Source: Turritopsis dohrnii (taxonomy: Eukaryota > Cnidaria > Hydrozoa > Anthoathecata > Oceaniidae). From it: DNA of 64,000 nt. The notes under the pieces are model-generated. The model saw only the letters and a list, made by a program, of their open reading frames with translations. It was not told where the DNA came from and ran no database searches. A program made the position numbers and the translations under genes. This document shows, one piece after another, positions 9,601 through 20,942 of this stretch. Numbering within the stretch: position 1 is the first letter of the stretch; every line of letters begins with the position of its first letter. Location: the NCBI GenBank assembly GCA_027922465.2, contig BQMF02000257.1:62001-126000 (forward strand). The letters run 5' to 3'.

Positions 9601-9956
9601 TCATTTTTCAATAAGTGATTCTAATGTGGGCTTTTCTGTAATGTTTTTCTGCGAACACAATTGATTATGATTACTTCTCAAGCGCATAGTGCAACGAACG
9701 GATTTGTATCTCAATTCTTGGAGCTAAAATCTTCGTAAATTTGACAAGGGATATCGAAGACACTCTTTCTCCATACTTTGTTCTTTACAACCGAATGTTA
9801 GGAACCATTGTGAGATGTTTTTATAGAAATTTACACAGGTTCGTCGCGGTTACGACTTTGTGCACTGAGTATATCGTGGACAAGAAACTTACTTTTGTAA
9901 TTGTAAAACACTAGTGTGTAACCAATTAATTATTTGTTTTCAGCATTGAAACAATT

Positions 9957-11092
9957 ATGTCAAAGTCATTCTTTTTCATTGCGTTATTGAGGGCGATGCG
10001 GGGTTATACTCATTCGACGAACATGAATGATGGCGTGTTTTTGACTGGCGTACAATTCGATGAGGTCGCCCAACTATTTTAAATCTGCCAGTGAAGCGTT
10101 TGTGACAGGTTGTCAACATAGATGCTGGTATCATGGAAAGTGTAAGGCTATCAACTACAATGACATAACGAAAGAATGCCAACTAAGCGCAGATAATGCA
10201 GCTTTGAGTGTTCTTGAACAGGCTGGATATATTTTTCCATTAACGAGGATTCGAAATATCAAGGTCAGTATTGTTTGAAACACAAGCCATGCCACAAAAG
10301 CCTTCACTGCTTGTCAACATGCAAACCGCCATGGTATCGATGTGTTTGTAAAAACATTTCTGCTTGTGGGTTGTGCGTGAATGGTGGTAATTGCACACAA
10401 CCTTGTGGTGGACCCGTTGAGTGCCCTTGCTCAAAGGGTGAGTGTACATTGAAATCACCGATTGGTTCGACAGCACTTTATTTTGTTGGTGATAATACAA
10501 AACATGAACATCTTCCTATTGATCTGGACTACTCCACAAAAACTGTATCAGTATGTGCATGGTTAAACACTGATAGGATTAGGAGAGAACAACACGTGGT
10601 GTCGCTATTTCAGCAAGGATCTGGTGTAGATTGTAATGCCTTTCTGATATACTTAAGTACCTCGAACGAAGTCGAATTATCATCCTTTGCTACTGGGAGT
10701 GTCGGATCAGAATATTTTATTGAGATATCAAAATGGTACCAGTTTGCATAACACTCAATTCCGATGCAAGTGTGACGTTTTTCATCGATAGTGTTGAAGT
10801 GAAGAAGCATGCAATTAATACTGGTGCTTCTTTTCACCCGAATACTGTTGTGGTGGGGCAAGATTTAGACGGTGTTAGCGGACAATGTGCGGCTGATGAC
10901 GCAGATCAAACGTGGCTAGGGTATATCTCACAGTTGAATATATGGAATAAAGAACTATCACAGGAAGAGGTTAGAATGGTGCATGATGGAAATTACCAAG
11001 AAGGCGATATAATTGGTTGGAATAGCCTTCTATACCAGTCTAATGCCCACACAGGGTTTATTGAGAAAAGGAAGATTTCGTCCACAGATTGA
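9957..11092 (+). pseudogene. PAN/apple + EGF-like + pentraxin-domain protein, intronless and frameshifted
   Basis: An ATG at 9957 starts a signal-peptide-like sequence (MSKSFFFIALLRAMRG) and stops after about 41 codons. A one-base shift near 10060 continues into a PAN/apple-type stretch, with C-x3-C and C-KAINYN spacing and NAALSVLEQAGY. A second shift near 10262 leads into a Cys-rich EGF-like region (CHKSLHCLSTC, CVNGGNC, CSKGEC) and a pentraxin/laminin-G-like fold (TKTVSVCAWLNTD, FFIDSVEVKKH). A third shift near 10745 is needed within that fold. The end is typical pentraxin: VVGQDLDG, QTWLGYISQLNIWN, then LSQEEVRMV, with the stop at about 11090. A normal gene of this type should have introns. 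Contiguity plus three frameshifts suggests a retrocopy or decayed gene; assembly indels in a single-exon gene are the alternative. A second damaged copy lies at 12946-13100. Confidence 0.6.
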
Positions 11093-11510
11093 CTATTACT
11101 CCATTAACTGATGCTTATGAGATTATAAAATGAGGAACTTGCTTTATAGAATTTTACAAAAATCATTGTGTTGGCTGGAACGGAGAGGAGCGTTAAAGAA
11201 TACATTAAATTAATTGCATTTTTAAATATTCATACTTCCGGAGTTTTGAATTTCAAACACACTGATTTCGGATTTTCATCTAACACATTTGCCAAACAGA
11301 TGAAAAAATGACATTGAACAAATGTTGGATGGAAACTCAGCTAGAGTACAGACCAGATGTTTTTTTTTTCTAAATTATACAGACCACTTGTTTTATGAAT
11401 GCTAAACGATGAATTTCACATATCATATTATTTATTCTCAATCATCTTCAATTCCCGAGTCACAGTTTTTGGAGAAACATTCAATCCTGCATGGAAAAAT
11501 AAAAAGGAGT

Positions 11511-11725
11511 TACCGTATTCTCTCTAACAAATAATTTTTGGGGGAAGAATTAGGGGGCGTTTATTAGAGAGGGGCGCTAATTGGAAAAGTTTTTTTAAAA
11601 TGGTCATGCTCTGTGAACGAGGCATTGCTTATTGGATGCTTATTGGAGTAGGGCGCTTATAAAAATGTTTTTGACAAGAGGGGGGCGCTTATTGGAGAGG
11701 TGCGCTAATTGGAGAGAATACAGTA
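11511..11725. mobile_element. Short pogo-like MITE, TACCGTATTCTCTC ends
   Basis: The left end TACCGTATTCTCTCTAAC matches the reverse complement of the right end, TACTGTATTCTCTCCAAT, and both begin with TA. Inside are repeated GGGGCGCTTATTGGA and GCGCTAATTGG words facing the ends. Size is 215 bp, with no coding capacity. Confidence 0.6.
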
Positions 11726-11889
11726 GCCAATGTTCGTGCATTTGGGGCTTTTATAGGGAAGTGAGCTGTCCCAGTGAATTTGGTTCGCCAAGAAAATTTT
11801 GTCTCGTCTTAACACAGAAGGGAGCTGACACACTTGACAGGGCTGAAATTTTGTTTATACACGTGACCTTATTTGTGAGAACTTAAAAT

Positions 11890-12867
11890 TAAAAATGGCG
11901 TCTATATCACGAAATCTCCAGGCCATTGCAAATAATGTGTTGACTATCAATACATCTTTGTTGAACATCAATACTTCTTTTATTATATATTGAACATAAA
12001 ATAAGAAGCACATGCAGATACTTTATTCAACCTCAAACAACAAGAAAACAGGAATAGTGAAGTCAAAATTAATGAAAATGAAGCGATTGAAAAGAACGTC
12101 GTGGTTGGTTTAAATCTAGGCGTACAGGTCGTTGGTGGTAAAACTTTATCAGTGCTACAACCCAAAAGAATTCTGAAAAAAGAAGTTTCGAATGAAAATT
12201 TAAATTTATATATGATATCTCGAACGCTTTTTTTTTTTTTTTTAAAAAAAATGTCTTGCAAATTTGTTGTCAATGGCGACCTAAATTGCTACATTAAAAC
12301 AACGTTTAACCACTGATTTGATTAAATCTGTTATTCTAACAGCAGGAGGTGGTAAAACGGTGGAGGCAATACAATCCTTCATTATCCAAAATATCTTAAG
12401 ACCGATGTCCAGTTCAGCTTGGCGCACAAATTTTCTTTACTTGATTAGTATAAAGCAAGGTTACTCCCACGAAATTCCCTGACGATAAAAAACATATTGA
12501 CCAATCAGACCAAGTTTTCACTTGGGAGGTTGGTGCACGCCATTGAGTGTACATTGGTCTTTGATCAGAAAAAATTAAGATTTTATAGATTATTAAAGAT
12601 TTTGGATCTTCAAACGTCTCAGTGAAAACAGCTTTAGCGATTTCGGAAAGAACAAGGCAAATATTGTTTTTAAACTCGATTACTCAAACAGATCGGAAGA
12701 TCTAAAATTGTTAGCTGAACTATTTGGAATATTCAATTTCTCTCTAGATCAGATTTATGCCTCTATGACAACCATGGTTTTTATCAGGTAGCAAACTTTG
12801 ACAAGAAGTATCTAATAACTTCAATTGACTCCTTTTTTAAAATGAGACAGTGGTAGTAGTAGAGAAG
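11890..12867 (+). other. No confident gene; possible degraded coding fragments
   Basis: Short protein-like stretches occur, for example an ATG at about 11895 followed by some 30 codons, and open pieces at about 12050-12220 and 12580-12840. They are not joined by good splice sites and I recognise no domain. A T-run of about 20 bases at 12227-12242 is followed by A-rich sequence. Given the pentraxin-like copies on both sides, this may be the decayed upstream part of the second copy, but I cannot show that. Confidence 0.2.
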
Positions 12868-12935
12868 CAACCTCGTACCCAGGGTTTTTTTGCCTTCTGT
12901 ATATCGAAAAGGCAAGAAACTCTGGGTACGAGGTT
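12868..12935. repeat. Perfect-ended hairpin repeat, CCTCGTACCCAGGG arms
   Basis: CAACCTCGTACCCAGGGTTT at the left is mirrored by AACTCTGGGTACGAGGTTG at the right. The arms continue inward through TTGCCTT / AAGGCAA, leaving a loop of about 10 bases. A partial relative with CCTCGAACCCAGGG lies at 18842-18905. From memory, short palindromes with this wording are common in cnidarian genomes. Confidence 0.7.
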
Positions 12936-12945
12936 GAGTAGAGGA

Positions 12946-13100
12946 GGACAGTACGTGGTGCACGGGCTTTAGATTGTAATGCCCTTTTGATCTTTCTAGA
13001 TGGCTTAGATGTGGTTAAATTGATATCATTTGCTGTCGGGATGTCACTTCAGAATATTTTATTGATGTATCAAAATCTCTTTGCACTTTCTATTCTTAAG
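12946..13100 (+). pseudogene. Second copy of the pentraxin-like domain, small decayed fragment
   Basis: This stretch aligns by eye with 10595-10745 of the upstream PAN/pentraxin locus. Shared words include CACGTGGTG-like, TAGATTGTAATGCC, TCATTTGCT, TCAGAATATTTTATTGA and TATCAAAAT. The reading frame is broken by small indels, and no start, stop or partner exon could be fixed. It indicates an older tandem duplication of the locus. Confidence 0.5.
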
Positions 13101-13545
13101 GGGAGTGGTGTGAAGATGTTTGTTGAAATTACATCGTCGTCCTTGCTTTAGGTTTAATCCGATTAGGAAAACCAAGGAATTGAGAGAAAATACGATTTGC
13201 AGATGCATCAGCAATATTCTTGAGTATCACAAAACTTCTACTCAACCTTTTTAAAAAAGTGTTGGATTGGAATTAAGATAAATTTCTCGAAGTTAGGAAG
13301 TATTTTATGTATATACTTATAATACAAAGAGTCGGTACTTGGAAAGAAGCCTGGGTGATGCCTAAGAATATACAGAAAGAAGAATTCTTTTTCATTCAAT
13401 AGACATTTTCATAAATTACGTCATTCAAGCATCGCCTCGTTTCTAAGTTTATGGATTATTACATACTTAACTTTAATAATAGAATTTCGTGACAACTTTT
13501 TCCCTGACGTGTCGTTTCTCTTTGTAAACAGCGCAGACGTCATTA

Positions 13546-14889
13546 CCCAACAGGCACCCAACGTTATACTAACGTTAGTGTTACGTTATTTTTTACGTTG
13601 TGGTAACGTTAGTGGTTGGTTAGAATGGAAGTCTTTTTTTAATTAGTATAACGTTAGATACTTACGTTAGTATAACGTTAGATACTTACGTTAGTATAAC
13701 GTTAGAAAGTTACATCAGGACAACGTTAAATTTCGTTAACAACATCAAAATGTTATAACATTGTAATGACTTCTGAAGTCATTATAAACAAATCCCGGTG
13801 TCCATCCCAACAAAGTAAGACAAATGACGAAAACAGCGAATAGTCATAGAAGTTGATATTTACCTTTAATTGACAAGAAAAGTATATTTTTATGTCAATA
13901 TTTACGCATGCCTAATAGAAGAAAAAGAAACAAATATAAGTGAAGGTGTTAAACGAGTGCTTGTGGTTACGGCAAATTGCAATAAATGAAAATCAATAGA
14001 AATTTATGCTAGAACAGATATCTATTTTCCAGCTGACTAATGTCCAAATTAAACAGACAAATTAAACAGACATTTTGTGCTTTCATATGTTAACAAAGCA
14101 AAACACTCTGGGGATACAACAAAATTAATCAGAAACCTTGAGTAAAAGATTTCTATTAAAAATAATCAAGTAGCAGGCCCTAACACTCTAGCTATCATCT
14201 ATAAGTCATGTAGTACAGATCTTGCCAGCAAAACCAAGATTAAATAATCAAACTGATTTCTCGTTTTAAGGCTAGACTAGCGCGAAGTATATAATAGATA
14301 TATAATAGACATATTACCATGTGTAAGATGGAGAGGAAATACTAGGTTAGCACGGTAAAAGCGAGTTTTTTCAAGAGATACACTTCTTAATTGAAAAGGC
14401 AAAAATGTGTAGCAAGTGCGAATCAAAATTCATATCATCCTCAAGGACTTACTTATGATAGCCCTTACTAACGTAAGTATTTAACGTTATACTAATTAAA
14501 AAAAGACTTCCATTCTAACCAACTACTAACGTTACCACAACGTAAAAACTAACGTAACACTAACGTTAATACAACGTAAATTAACGAAATTTAACGTTAT
14601 ACTAACGTAAGTATCTAACGTTATACTAACGTAAGTATTTAACGTTATACTAATTAAAAAAAGACTTCCATTCTAACCAACCACTAACGTTACCACAACG
14701 TAAAAACTAACGTAACACTAACGTTAATACAACGTAAATTAACGAAATTTAACGTTGTCCTGATGTAACTTTCTAACGTTGTACTAACGTAAGTAGTTAA
14801 CGTTGGAATAACGTTGGTTTTACGTTGGTAACGTTAAACCTAGAACCAACGTTAGACTAACGTTAGATAAACGTTGGGTGCCTGCTGGG
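13546..14889. mobile_element. Fold-back element with ACGTT-rich long inverted repeats
   Basis: The ends read CCCAACAGGCACCCAACG and, in reverse complement, CCCAGCAGGCACCCAACG, both flanked by TA. The left arm (13546-13745) and right arm (14460-14889) are packed with AACGTTA/TAACGTT words. The right arm contains a tandem duplication with a period of 158 bases (from 14481 and 14639) that includes the CTAATTAAAAAAAGACTTCC segment, also present inverted in the left arm. The 700-base centre is AT-rich with no convincing ORF. Size is 1344 bp. The end motif is shared with the element at 16648-17434. Superfamily not assigned. Confidence 0.7.
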
Positions 14890-14954
14890 TAATATTCAGT
14901 TTGAAAACGAGACGTTGCTTGTTATGACGTATTTCATGAAAAGGTCTATTCTGA

Positions 14955-15240
14955 AAATTTCATGTTTGAGACTGTAAGAAGTCATGAGGAATCAGATCCT
15001 AAAACCTGGCTTCAAAATAATCATAAAATCTTTAAATTCATTTCTGGTTGGATGTTACGATCATGGAAGCCAATGGAAACATATATTTTCAACAGCACCT
15101 GAGGCAGCTTCAAAACTGCTTTTGTAAAAATTTCAATAAACCGAGGCGAGGTTTGTTTGGATAGATTTATAAAAGTTGTAAGTCCTATTCCCTTTTAATA
15201 CGTCCATGCTATATCCATTTCAATTTTTGTCACATAATAT
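14955..15240 (+). repeat. Dispersed repeat, copy 1 (relative at 45715-45960)
   Basis: The sequence starting TTTGAGACTGTAAGAAGTC and including CGATCATGGAAG, then a TTATAAAA-GTTGTAAGTCC stretch, matches 45715-45960 in the same order and orientation. Divergence is moderate. No coding potential was recognised, and the nature of the repeat is unknown. Confidence 0.55.
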
Positions 15241-15399
15241 TTGAACAAAAAAGCTACAGATGGGGAAGGATTTGGACCTACTGAAAAACTAAAGCCGTCT
15301 TACTGAAACTTTGTTCCACCAGATCTCAGTAATGTGAATTTTTTTTTCACTCTGCTAGTTGTCCAACAGATGAAATGTTAATAGGTGAGCATATAATAG

Positions 15400-16165
15400 G
15401 TATAATTTAACAAGAGATTATTTCTGCATAAACATGTGGATACACTAGAAACATATCCCCGTTCAGCTTTTTCACTTGGTAATCGGATCTTCACCAGAAA
15501 CATATAACACAGTGTCGCCTGCGTACTTGATGATTAATGCAATGATGAAATACGCTCTTTTTATCATTTACTTAAAAAACGGGACCAAGAATGGAATCCT
15601 GTGGAACTACACGACATACATACGACTCGTTAAATAATGTTCCATTATAATCAATCTGGCGTCGTTAAATAAATTACTCTCAAACAAAGCAAGTTCGCTT
15701 CCGAAGATTCAATAAGATGACAATTTCGTAAGCAACGAGAACGGCTGATGGTGTCAAAAGCTTTGGCAAGATCAAGAAATATAACACTGGTGAGAAGTCC
15801 TGAATCCACGGTTTTACAATAATCGTCTACAAGCAGTGCCAATTCGGTTGATCTCTGATTTCTGACCCTAAATTGATACTTAGATGACTTAGTGTGGGTT
15901 TTCAAGAACTCGTCAGCTGACGGTGAACAGTGGCCTGATACACCTGATTTGAAAATGAATGTTGTTTCGGATATTTTCCATATAGATGGAACATCACTCG
16001 ATACCAAGGAACGATTGATTATGAAACACAACGGCAGCATCTTTCAACAGGCTGGATGTCAAGTTGTCGAGGCCCCATGATTTGTTACGTTTCAGTTTGG
16101 ACAGCTCTTTTTCGACTTCTTAACTGATTTGATAGAAAACTTCTTAGTAGTTTGGAGCACGACTT
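15400..16165 (-). pseudogene. Reverse transcriptase fragment of a LINE
   Basis: Reading downwards from about 16150, the translation gives VEKELSKLKRNKSWGLDNL, the conserved block before RT motif 1. After a frame change come VPSIWKISETTFIFKSG and then FRVRNQRSTELALLVDD and VIFLDLAKAFDTI (RT box A). Further down, in other frames, are VVPQDSILGPVF (box B) and a YAGDT box C in which the usual second aspartate position is altered. Several frameshifts and stops are present and both ends of the element are missing. This relic belongs to a different LINE lineage from elements A and B. Confidence 0.65.
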
Positions 16166-16647
16166 CCATATAAAATTGATAAGAGTTTAAGACAATTTGC
16201 TCAATGAATTATGTACTATTGTACTGAAAATCTATCCAAACTCATTCGATATGATTTTTGCGTCTTGTGTAAATTATAGTAAACTTATCAAGCACAAGTT
16301 TTTTCAGGTGAATTTCCTGGCTAGTCCTTTGTTGTCATCATGTATTTGAAACAATTGGTTATGATTTTCGCCTTGTGACATGGCGATTAATCTTGCTGTA
16401 AAATGACATCTGAATAGAGGTCAGCCAGTTCTTCAGAGACCAGTCTTAAGAGTCACCTTTTTGTTAATTTCCCGTTGTTTCAATAGATACAAAAAATCTG
16501 AAATTTGACTATATATCTTCCAGGTGTTCACATTTATTTGCACAAGGGTGTATCTAGCATTTCTACTCACTTGTGATTTTGTTGGAAATATTTTTTTAAA
16601 GAGATTTCCAAAGCATATCTGAATTATCGACGTTTGTAGTTTTGTCT

Positions 16648-17434
16648 CCCAGTGGGCACACGTCGTCCTATGGACGTCCCGAGGACGGGAGATTTACGTC
16701 CCTTCGTCCCGGTCCACAGAGGACGTCCATAGGACGTCCACATTTGGACCAAAAAGTGACGGACGTCCGGTAGACGTCCCATGACGTCTCATTTGGACCT
16801 GCGTCAGATCGACGTTTTTGTAAAAGCATGAAACTAGGCGCCAATAGTACGTACAAACAGGGGGTTTGAAGTCAAAATCGCAAATGGTTAAACCCAGTAA
16901 TCGGCTCGAAAGTCTAAAACTTAATTCATTTTAAGTGAGAAGTGAGAATTGTAAATTTCAATTGTTTTCTTGCAACAAAAAACAATACTTAATTTCATAC
17001 AAGTTTCGTCGTCATTGGACAATTTAGCAAACACCCTATCAATCTCATCTCTCATTTTTCCGTATAAAGTTACAACAATAGTGATTCATATTTTTCGACA
17101 CTAATGAAAAATGCTAATTCACGAGACCATAAAAATAATGGGACAGGAATTTTAGAATCTTAAATTTAATTATCTACGTCTGATACAAGTCCACGCGTTG
17201 CTTCCATAAGACGCCATCTAGACGTCTGATGGACGTCCTTGTGAGTCTAAAGGTCGTCCTAAGAACGTCCTATGGACGTCCCTTTTGGACGAAATTTGAC
17301 GTCCCACTTGGACGGACGGGTTTGAATACATTTTGCACGTCCCCAGGACGTCCATAAGACGTCTAGTTTGGACGTCCCACCGTCCATTTTGGACCTCTAT
17401 GGGACGTCCCGGGGACGTTTTTGTGCCCACTGGG
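16648..17434. mobile_element. Fold-back element with GACGTC-rich ends
   Basis: The left end CCCAGTGGGCACACGTCG and the reverse complement of the right end, CCCAGTGGGCACAAAAACG, define the element. A CT dinucleotide flanks both sides (16646-16647 and 17435-17436). Each arm (16648-16815 and 17195-17434) is dense in GGACGTCC, TGGACGTCC and AGACGTC words. The middle is AT-rich and non-coding. The CCCA-GGCAC end type equals that of the ACGTT element at 13546-14889, so the two appear to be divergent members of one group. Confidence 0.65.
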
Positions 17435-17439
17435 CTTGC

Positions 17440-18170
17440 TGACTTGTTCCAATTATTTACTTTACATCTTTTATAATTCAGGTGACCGTTATCTCGTTTT
17501 GTGTTATTGTCCATAGAATTCATCTTTTGCCTCAAGGACGAAGTTAGCCACGGACAAACTTTACTCGATATGCGTTTGATAATAAATGGTAAATGTAGCA
17601 CTGATACTGTTGCTGAAGGCAACGGTTCAGGATTCAATGGTTCTAGCAATGTAAAAGTTAAAACAGTCAGAATCTGATAAATCCTGTCTTACTTTGTTGA
17701 TATCTTAATTTTTGTAATTTCTTACTGAATTTACTATATTTTTCTATTCTAAGGTCTAGGCCAAGGACGAGATATTCAACGTTTTGAATATGTATCGCAC
17801 AGCGTATTAATCAACAGTCAATCGCAAATCCAAAATTACAAAATTTTATTGTTCGTGAAACAATGTATAGCTGCTACAAAAATTGGGATGTTCAAATTGT
17901 CATTTTCAGTTAGTCAAACTATGGAAAGTCGTCATATTATTATAGGAGTTTGAATAATAAACACGTTTTCCCTTGTTGTCAAAATAGATCTGTAATATTT
18001 TATTTAATGTCTTTAATAAGCTTTGTAATTTCTTCGATCACTATTTGCTGCCTTGTAAAATACTCGCCACTAGAAGGTCAGATCTATGTATAGGCTGTGG
18101 GGAAGTCGACTTTCTATTTCTTTTGAAGGTCTTACTGATTTTCAATTTTCCAGTGTCATAAGTGTCATAA
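17440..18170. other. No gene recognised
   Basis: AT-rich sequence. Short open frames are present on the minus strand, but they begin inside the neighbouring fold-back element and show no domain. Confidence 0.3.
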
Positions 18171-18172
18171 GT

Positions 18173-18343
18173 GGGACTCTCTATAATTCAACTTTCCATT
18201 TCTCAAACTTTCCATAATTCGAACTAAATCAATGGGTCTCTTCAAACTAAAACCTAGCAGTATCACTCTCTACAACTCAAACTCTCAATGATTCGAACGA
18301 TTTTGTTCTCTACGTCGAGGTTCGAGTTAGGGAAAGTCTACCG
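18173..18343. mobile_element. Possible short pogo-like MITE with TTCGAAC words
   Basis: GGGACTCTCTATAATTCAAC at the left and, in reverse complement at the right, GGTAGACTTTCCCTAACTCG form a weak inverted pair. TAATTCGAAC/GATTCGAAC words lie inside. The match is imperfect, so the boundaries are tentative. Confidence 0.3.
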
Positions 18344-18344
18344 C

Positions 18345-19885
18345 ATTTTCATACTTTTACTTTCCTTCAACCCACAAGTCACGTGACTGATGATCATTAG
18401 TCATCTTTATTTTTAAACCATAATTTTTATGATTACTATTTGTTCCTCAACATTTCATGTTTCGTTTCCGTATTGTAATAATTATTAGGTATATGCTTTC
18501 ATAAGCGAACTTTTTAGAGCTGATTCTAATGAAGTTATGTAGTTGAATAAGCTGGTCTTTTTCAATTTGTTTTGTGAAGCATCGCGTCCTTGCTCCGTGA
18601 AATAATAACGCTTGATGAAGAAGATATGTGTGTACCAAAGACTGTTAAATGATACTAGGGATTTTTGTACATGTACATGTGGTGTGAGAAGGACACGTAA
18701 AACAAAATAACACGAAAAATCCGCAATCATCAAAATTATTATTACTTCCTACGTATGGAAAACGTTTTGCAGATACCATCAAAATAAAAAGATTAAGTTT
18801 CCTCTTCTTAATTTTAATGAGGAAAAGTAATTAAAGGGTCTAACCTCGAACCCAGGGCTTTTCGCCTTATCTCCCCACCCGCAGGATGATCTCGGTTCGA
18901 GGTTTTTGTGTTACAGATATAACATGTAAAGTGTTTTTTCTAGAAAAAGTAATTATTGATGTAGCGATGTGTTTACACTTTAACCAAATAATCGTGCCTA
19001 CCATATCATATGGAGTTGCTGCATAAATATTTCTATGAGCGATTGTGGTTGCATTAATAAGGAAAGAGAAACGTGTTTGCGTGTCAAAGCCCTCTTGCCT
19101 CTTTCTGAAAATTATTTTAGTTCTTGTACACATAAACTTCGAATAGATGAAATGCTAAATAAAACTTAGCTGGATGTCATATTGAGTTGTGAACGAACTT
19201 ATTGATTGTGAGATTCGAAAAGTGTTGCAATTGTGTAATTAATAGAAACAAGAGCTAGATGGCGCAAAACGGTAGCAGCAGAAGTACCCTACGCTAAAAA
19301 GTCTTGCTGATTTTGTCTGCTTAATAGAACGACTCAAAACATAAATGTAAAGTTATAAATTTTTTCACTGAATTCAAAACAGTCTTTATATTGAAAAACA
19401 TTTAATACTATACTATCAGTGTGGCTTAATAAAGTGACGCCAGCAATTATATTGTTAACAAAAAAAGAACTAAATACGTAATGCATATGTGAGTTGTAAT
19501 TTAGTTATGCATGCGCGTTTGAAAAAAAAACTCACAAGAAAAAAAAAAAAAACTTTTAAGAAAAAAATTAAAATTCCTTGTTCACGAAAACTTATGAGTT
19601 ACTTTATAGATTTAACGTTTTTGACTTTTTCAATTAGAGTCAGTTGCTATTAGAGAATATTTCCTACGAAAATGTTATGCCTTGAGTTGAAAAATTCTAT
19701 TTTTTAGAGCACTGAGAATACACTTGAATATACTTGAAAAAGTGTATCTTTTAAAGGAACCCCTGAAGCCCTTAACAGTCAAAAAGGAGCAAGAAAAAAC
19801 ATTTTGTGATATTATCCTTTTAGTGTAGTTTCTTTTTTCGTGTGAAAATGAAAGTACCAAAAAATATCAAAAGCTCCTTTAACAG
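18345..19885. other. No gene recognised; contains a partial hairpin repeat at 18842-18905
   Basis: Apart from AACCTCGAACCCAGGG ... CTCGGTTCGAGG at 18842-18905, a divergent relative of the 12868 hairpin, nothing beyond AT-rich sequence with A-runs near 19530-19565 was seen. Short minus-strand open frames here lack any recognisable feature. Confidence 0.3.
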
Positions 19886-20482
19886 TACACGCTTTTTTTT
19901 TTATAAGAACAATTTTATAAGAACACGAGCCTCAGATTTGACCAAAAAATAAGAACAAAATAAGAACAGCCTGAGGCTCAAATCAATGTTTCAAAAATTA
20001 AGAACAGCCTGAGCCTGAATTTTCTTATAAAATAAGAACAATGATTCTCTTTCAATTTTAACTCTTTCAATGATAAACAGTTTAAAATTATATATATATA
20101 ATTGTTTTCACTTGTGATCACGTCTTTTCTCACCTACAATACGATGTGCGAAATTAATTAATAACGGCACGACTAACGGCAAAAACTTGCTTACATATTC
20201 GTTTAGTGGCTACCATTTTTAATATAAATTTATTTCACTAAGACGCTGCAATACAAATTAATGTGACTCAGCAAGAACAGCACTTGTTTTTTTTCTAAAA
20301 ACATTTATTTTTTCTTTTACTGGAAGTTCTATAAATAAGAACAAAATGAGGCTGAAATCTGAAACTTTGTTCTTAAAGCTTAGAACAAAATAAGAACAAT
20401 TCAGGCTGAAAAAGGCTCAAAAAATAAGAACAGCCAGCCTCAGGTCAGATTTTACTGGTTCTTATAAAAAAAAAAGCGTGTA
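19886..20482. mobile_element. MITE with TACACGC-T-tract-ATAAGAAC inverted repeats
   Basis: The left end TACACGC is followed by about 10 T and ATAAGAACA. The right end mirrors it as GTTCTTAT, an A tract and GCGTGTA. The outer TA on both sides suggests a TA target site. Many ATAAGAACA and GCCTGAGGCT-like words inside each arm are inverted copies of each other, so the element could fold on itself. Size is 597 bp; no ORF. Confidence 0.7.
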
Positions 20483-20489
20483 TTTTGAA

Positions 20490-20940
20490 TATAACCTGTG
20501 TTCACACATTGAAATTCACAACTAGTATTTGGTTACTCGAAGGCATAGGCTAAACTGCCATTTCGGCCGGAGTAGTAGTAGTAGGAGTCCAGGGTGTTTT
20601 AATACGGTATTCGCTTACGCTGCTACCGTAATAAGATTCTCTGAATGTATGTCATTTTCTAAAAATATTACTTTTATATAAGATAATATAAAAATATATT
20701 TATATTTTGTTTCTTAAACCCGTTTAAACTTCCCTCTATAAGATATTAGGTTCATGCGCTCACGTTGGCAAAGGTCTTATCAATGAATCATTTGTTTCAA
20801 ATGACATGAAGTAATTGCAAACTGATTATCTGTTGTCACATTTTGATTATGTTTCATTTCTGTGAAGTTTCGAATGTGGCTGGTCAACGATCTGTTCATG
20901 TTTATGATCCTTACAAAATTGAGAGGAAATACGCGCGACA
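20490..20940. other. Upstream region of the VWA/Cache gene
   Basis: Intergenic sequence ahead of the ATG at 20943. A (GTA)n-like run is at about 20570-20586. No TATA box, initiator or other promoter element could be called with confidence. An in-frame upstream ATG-like start near 20862 exists, but it would place a charged stretch before the signal peptide. Confidence 0.25.
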
Positions 20941-20942
20941 AA

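Noticed and set aside
13546..14889. Repeated AACGTTA words taken for a CRISPR array or a regulatory-site cluster
   Set aside because: Spacing is irregular, there are no unique spacers of constant length, the DNA is eukaryotic, and the block has paired terminal inverted repeats.
16648..17434. Dense GACGTC words resembling cAMP-response elements
   Set aside because: They lie inside an inverted-repeat element and repeat in both arms as part of its structure; no neighbouring promoter is apparent.
17218..17649. 143-codon minus-strand frame
   Set aside because: Half of it lies in the GACGTC-rich arm of a fold-back element, and the rest shows no domain or splice partner.
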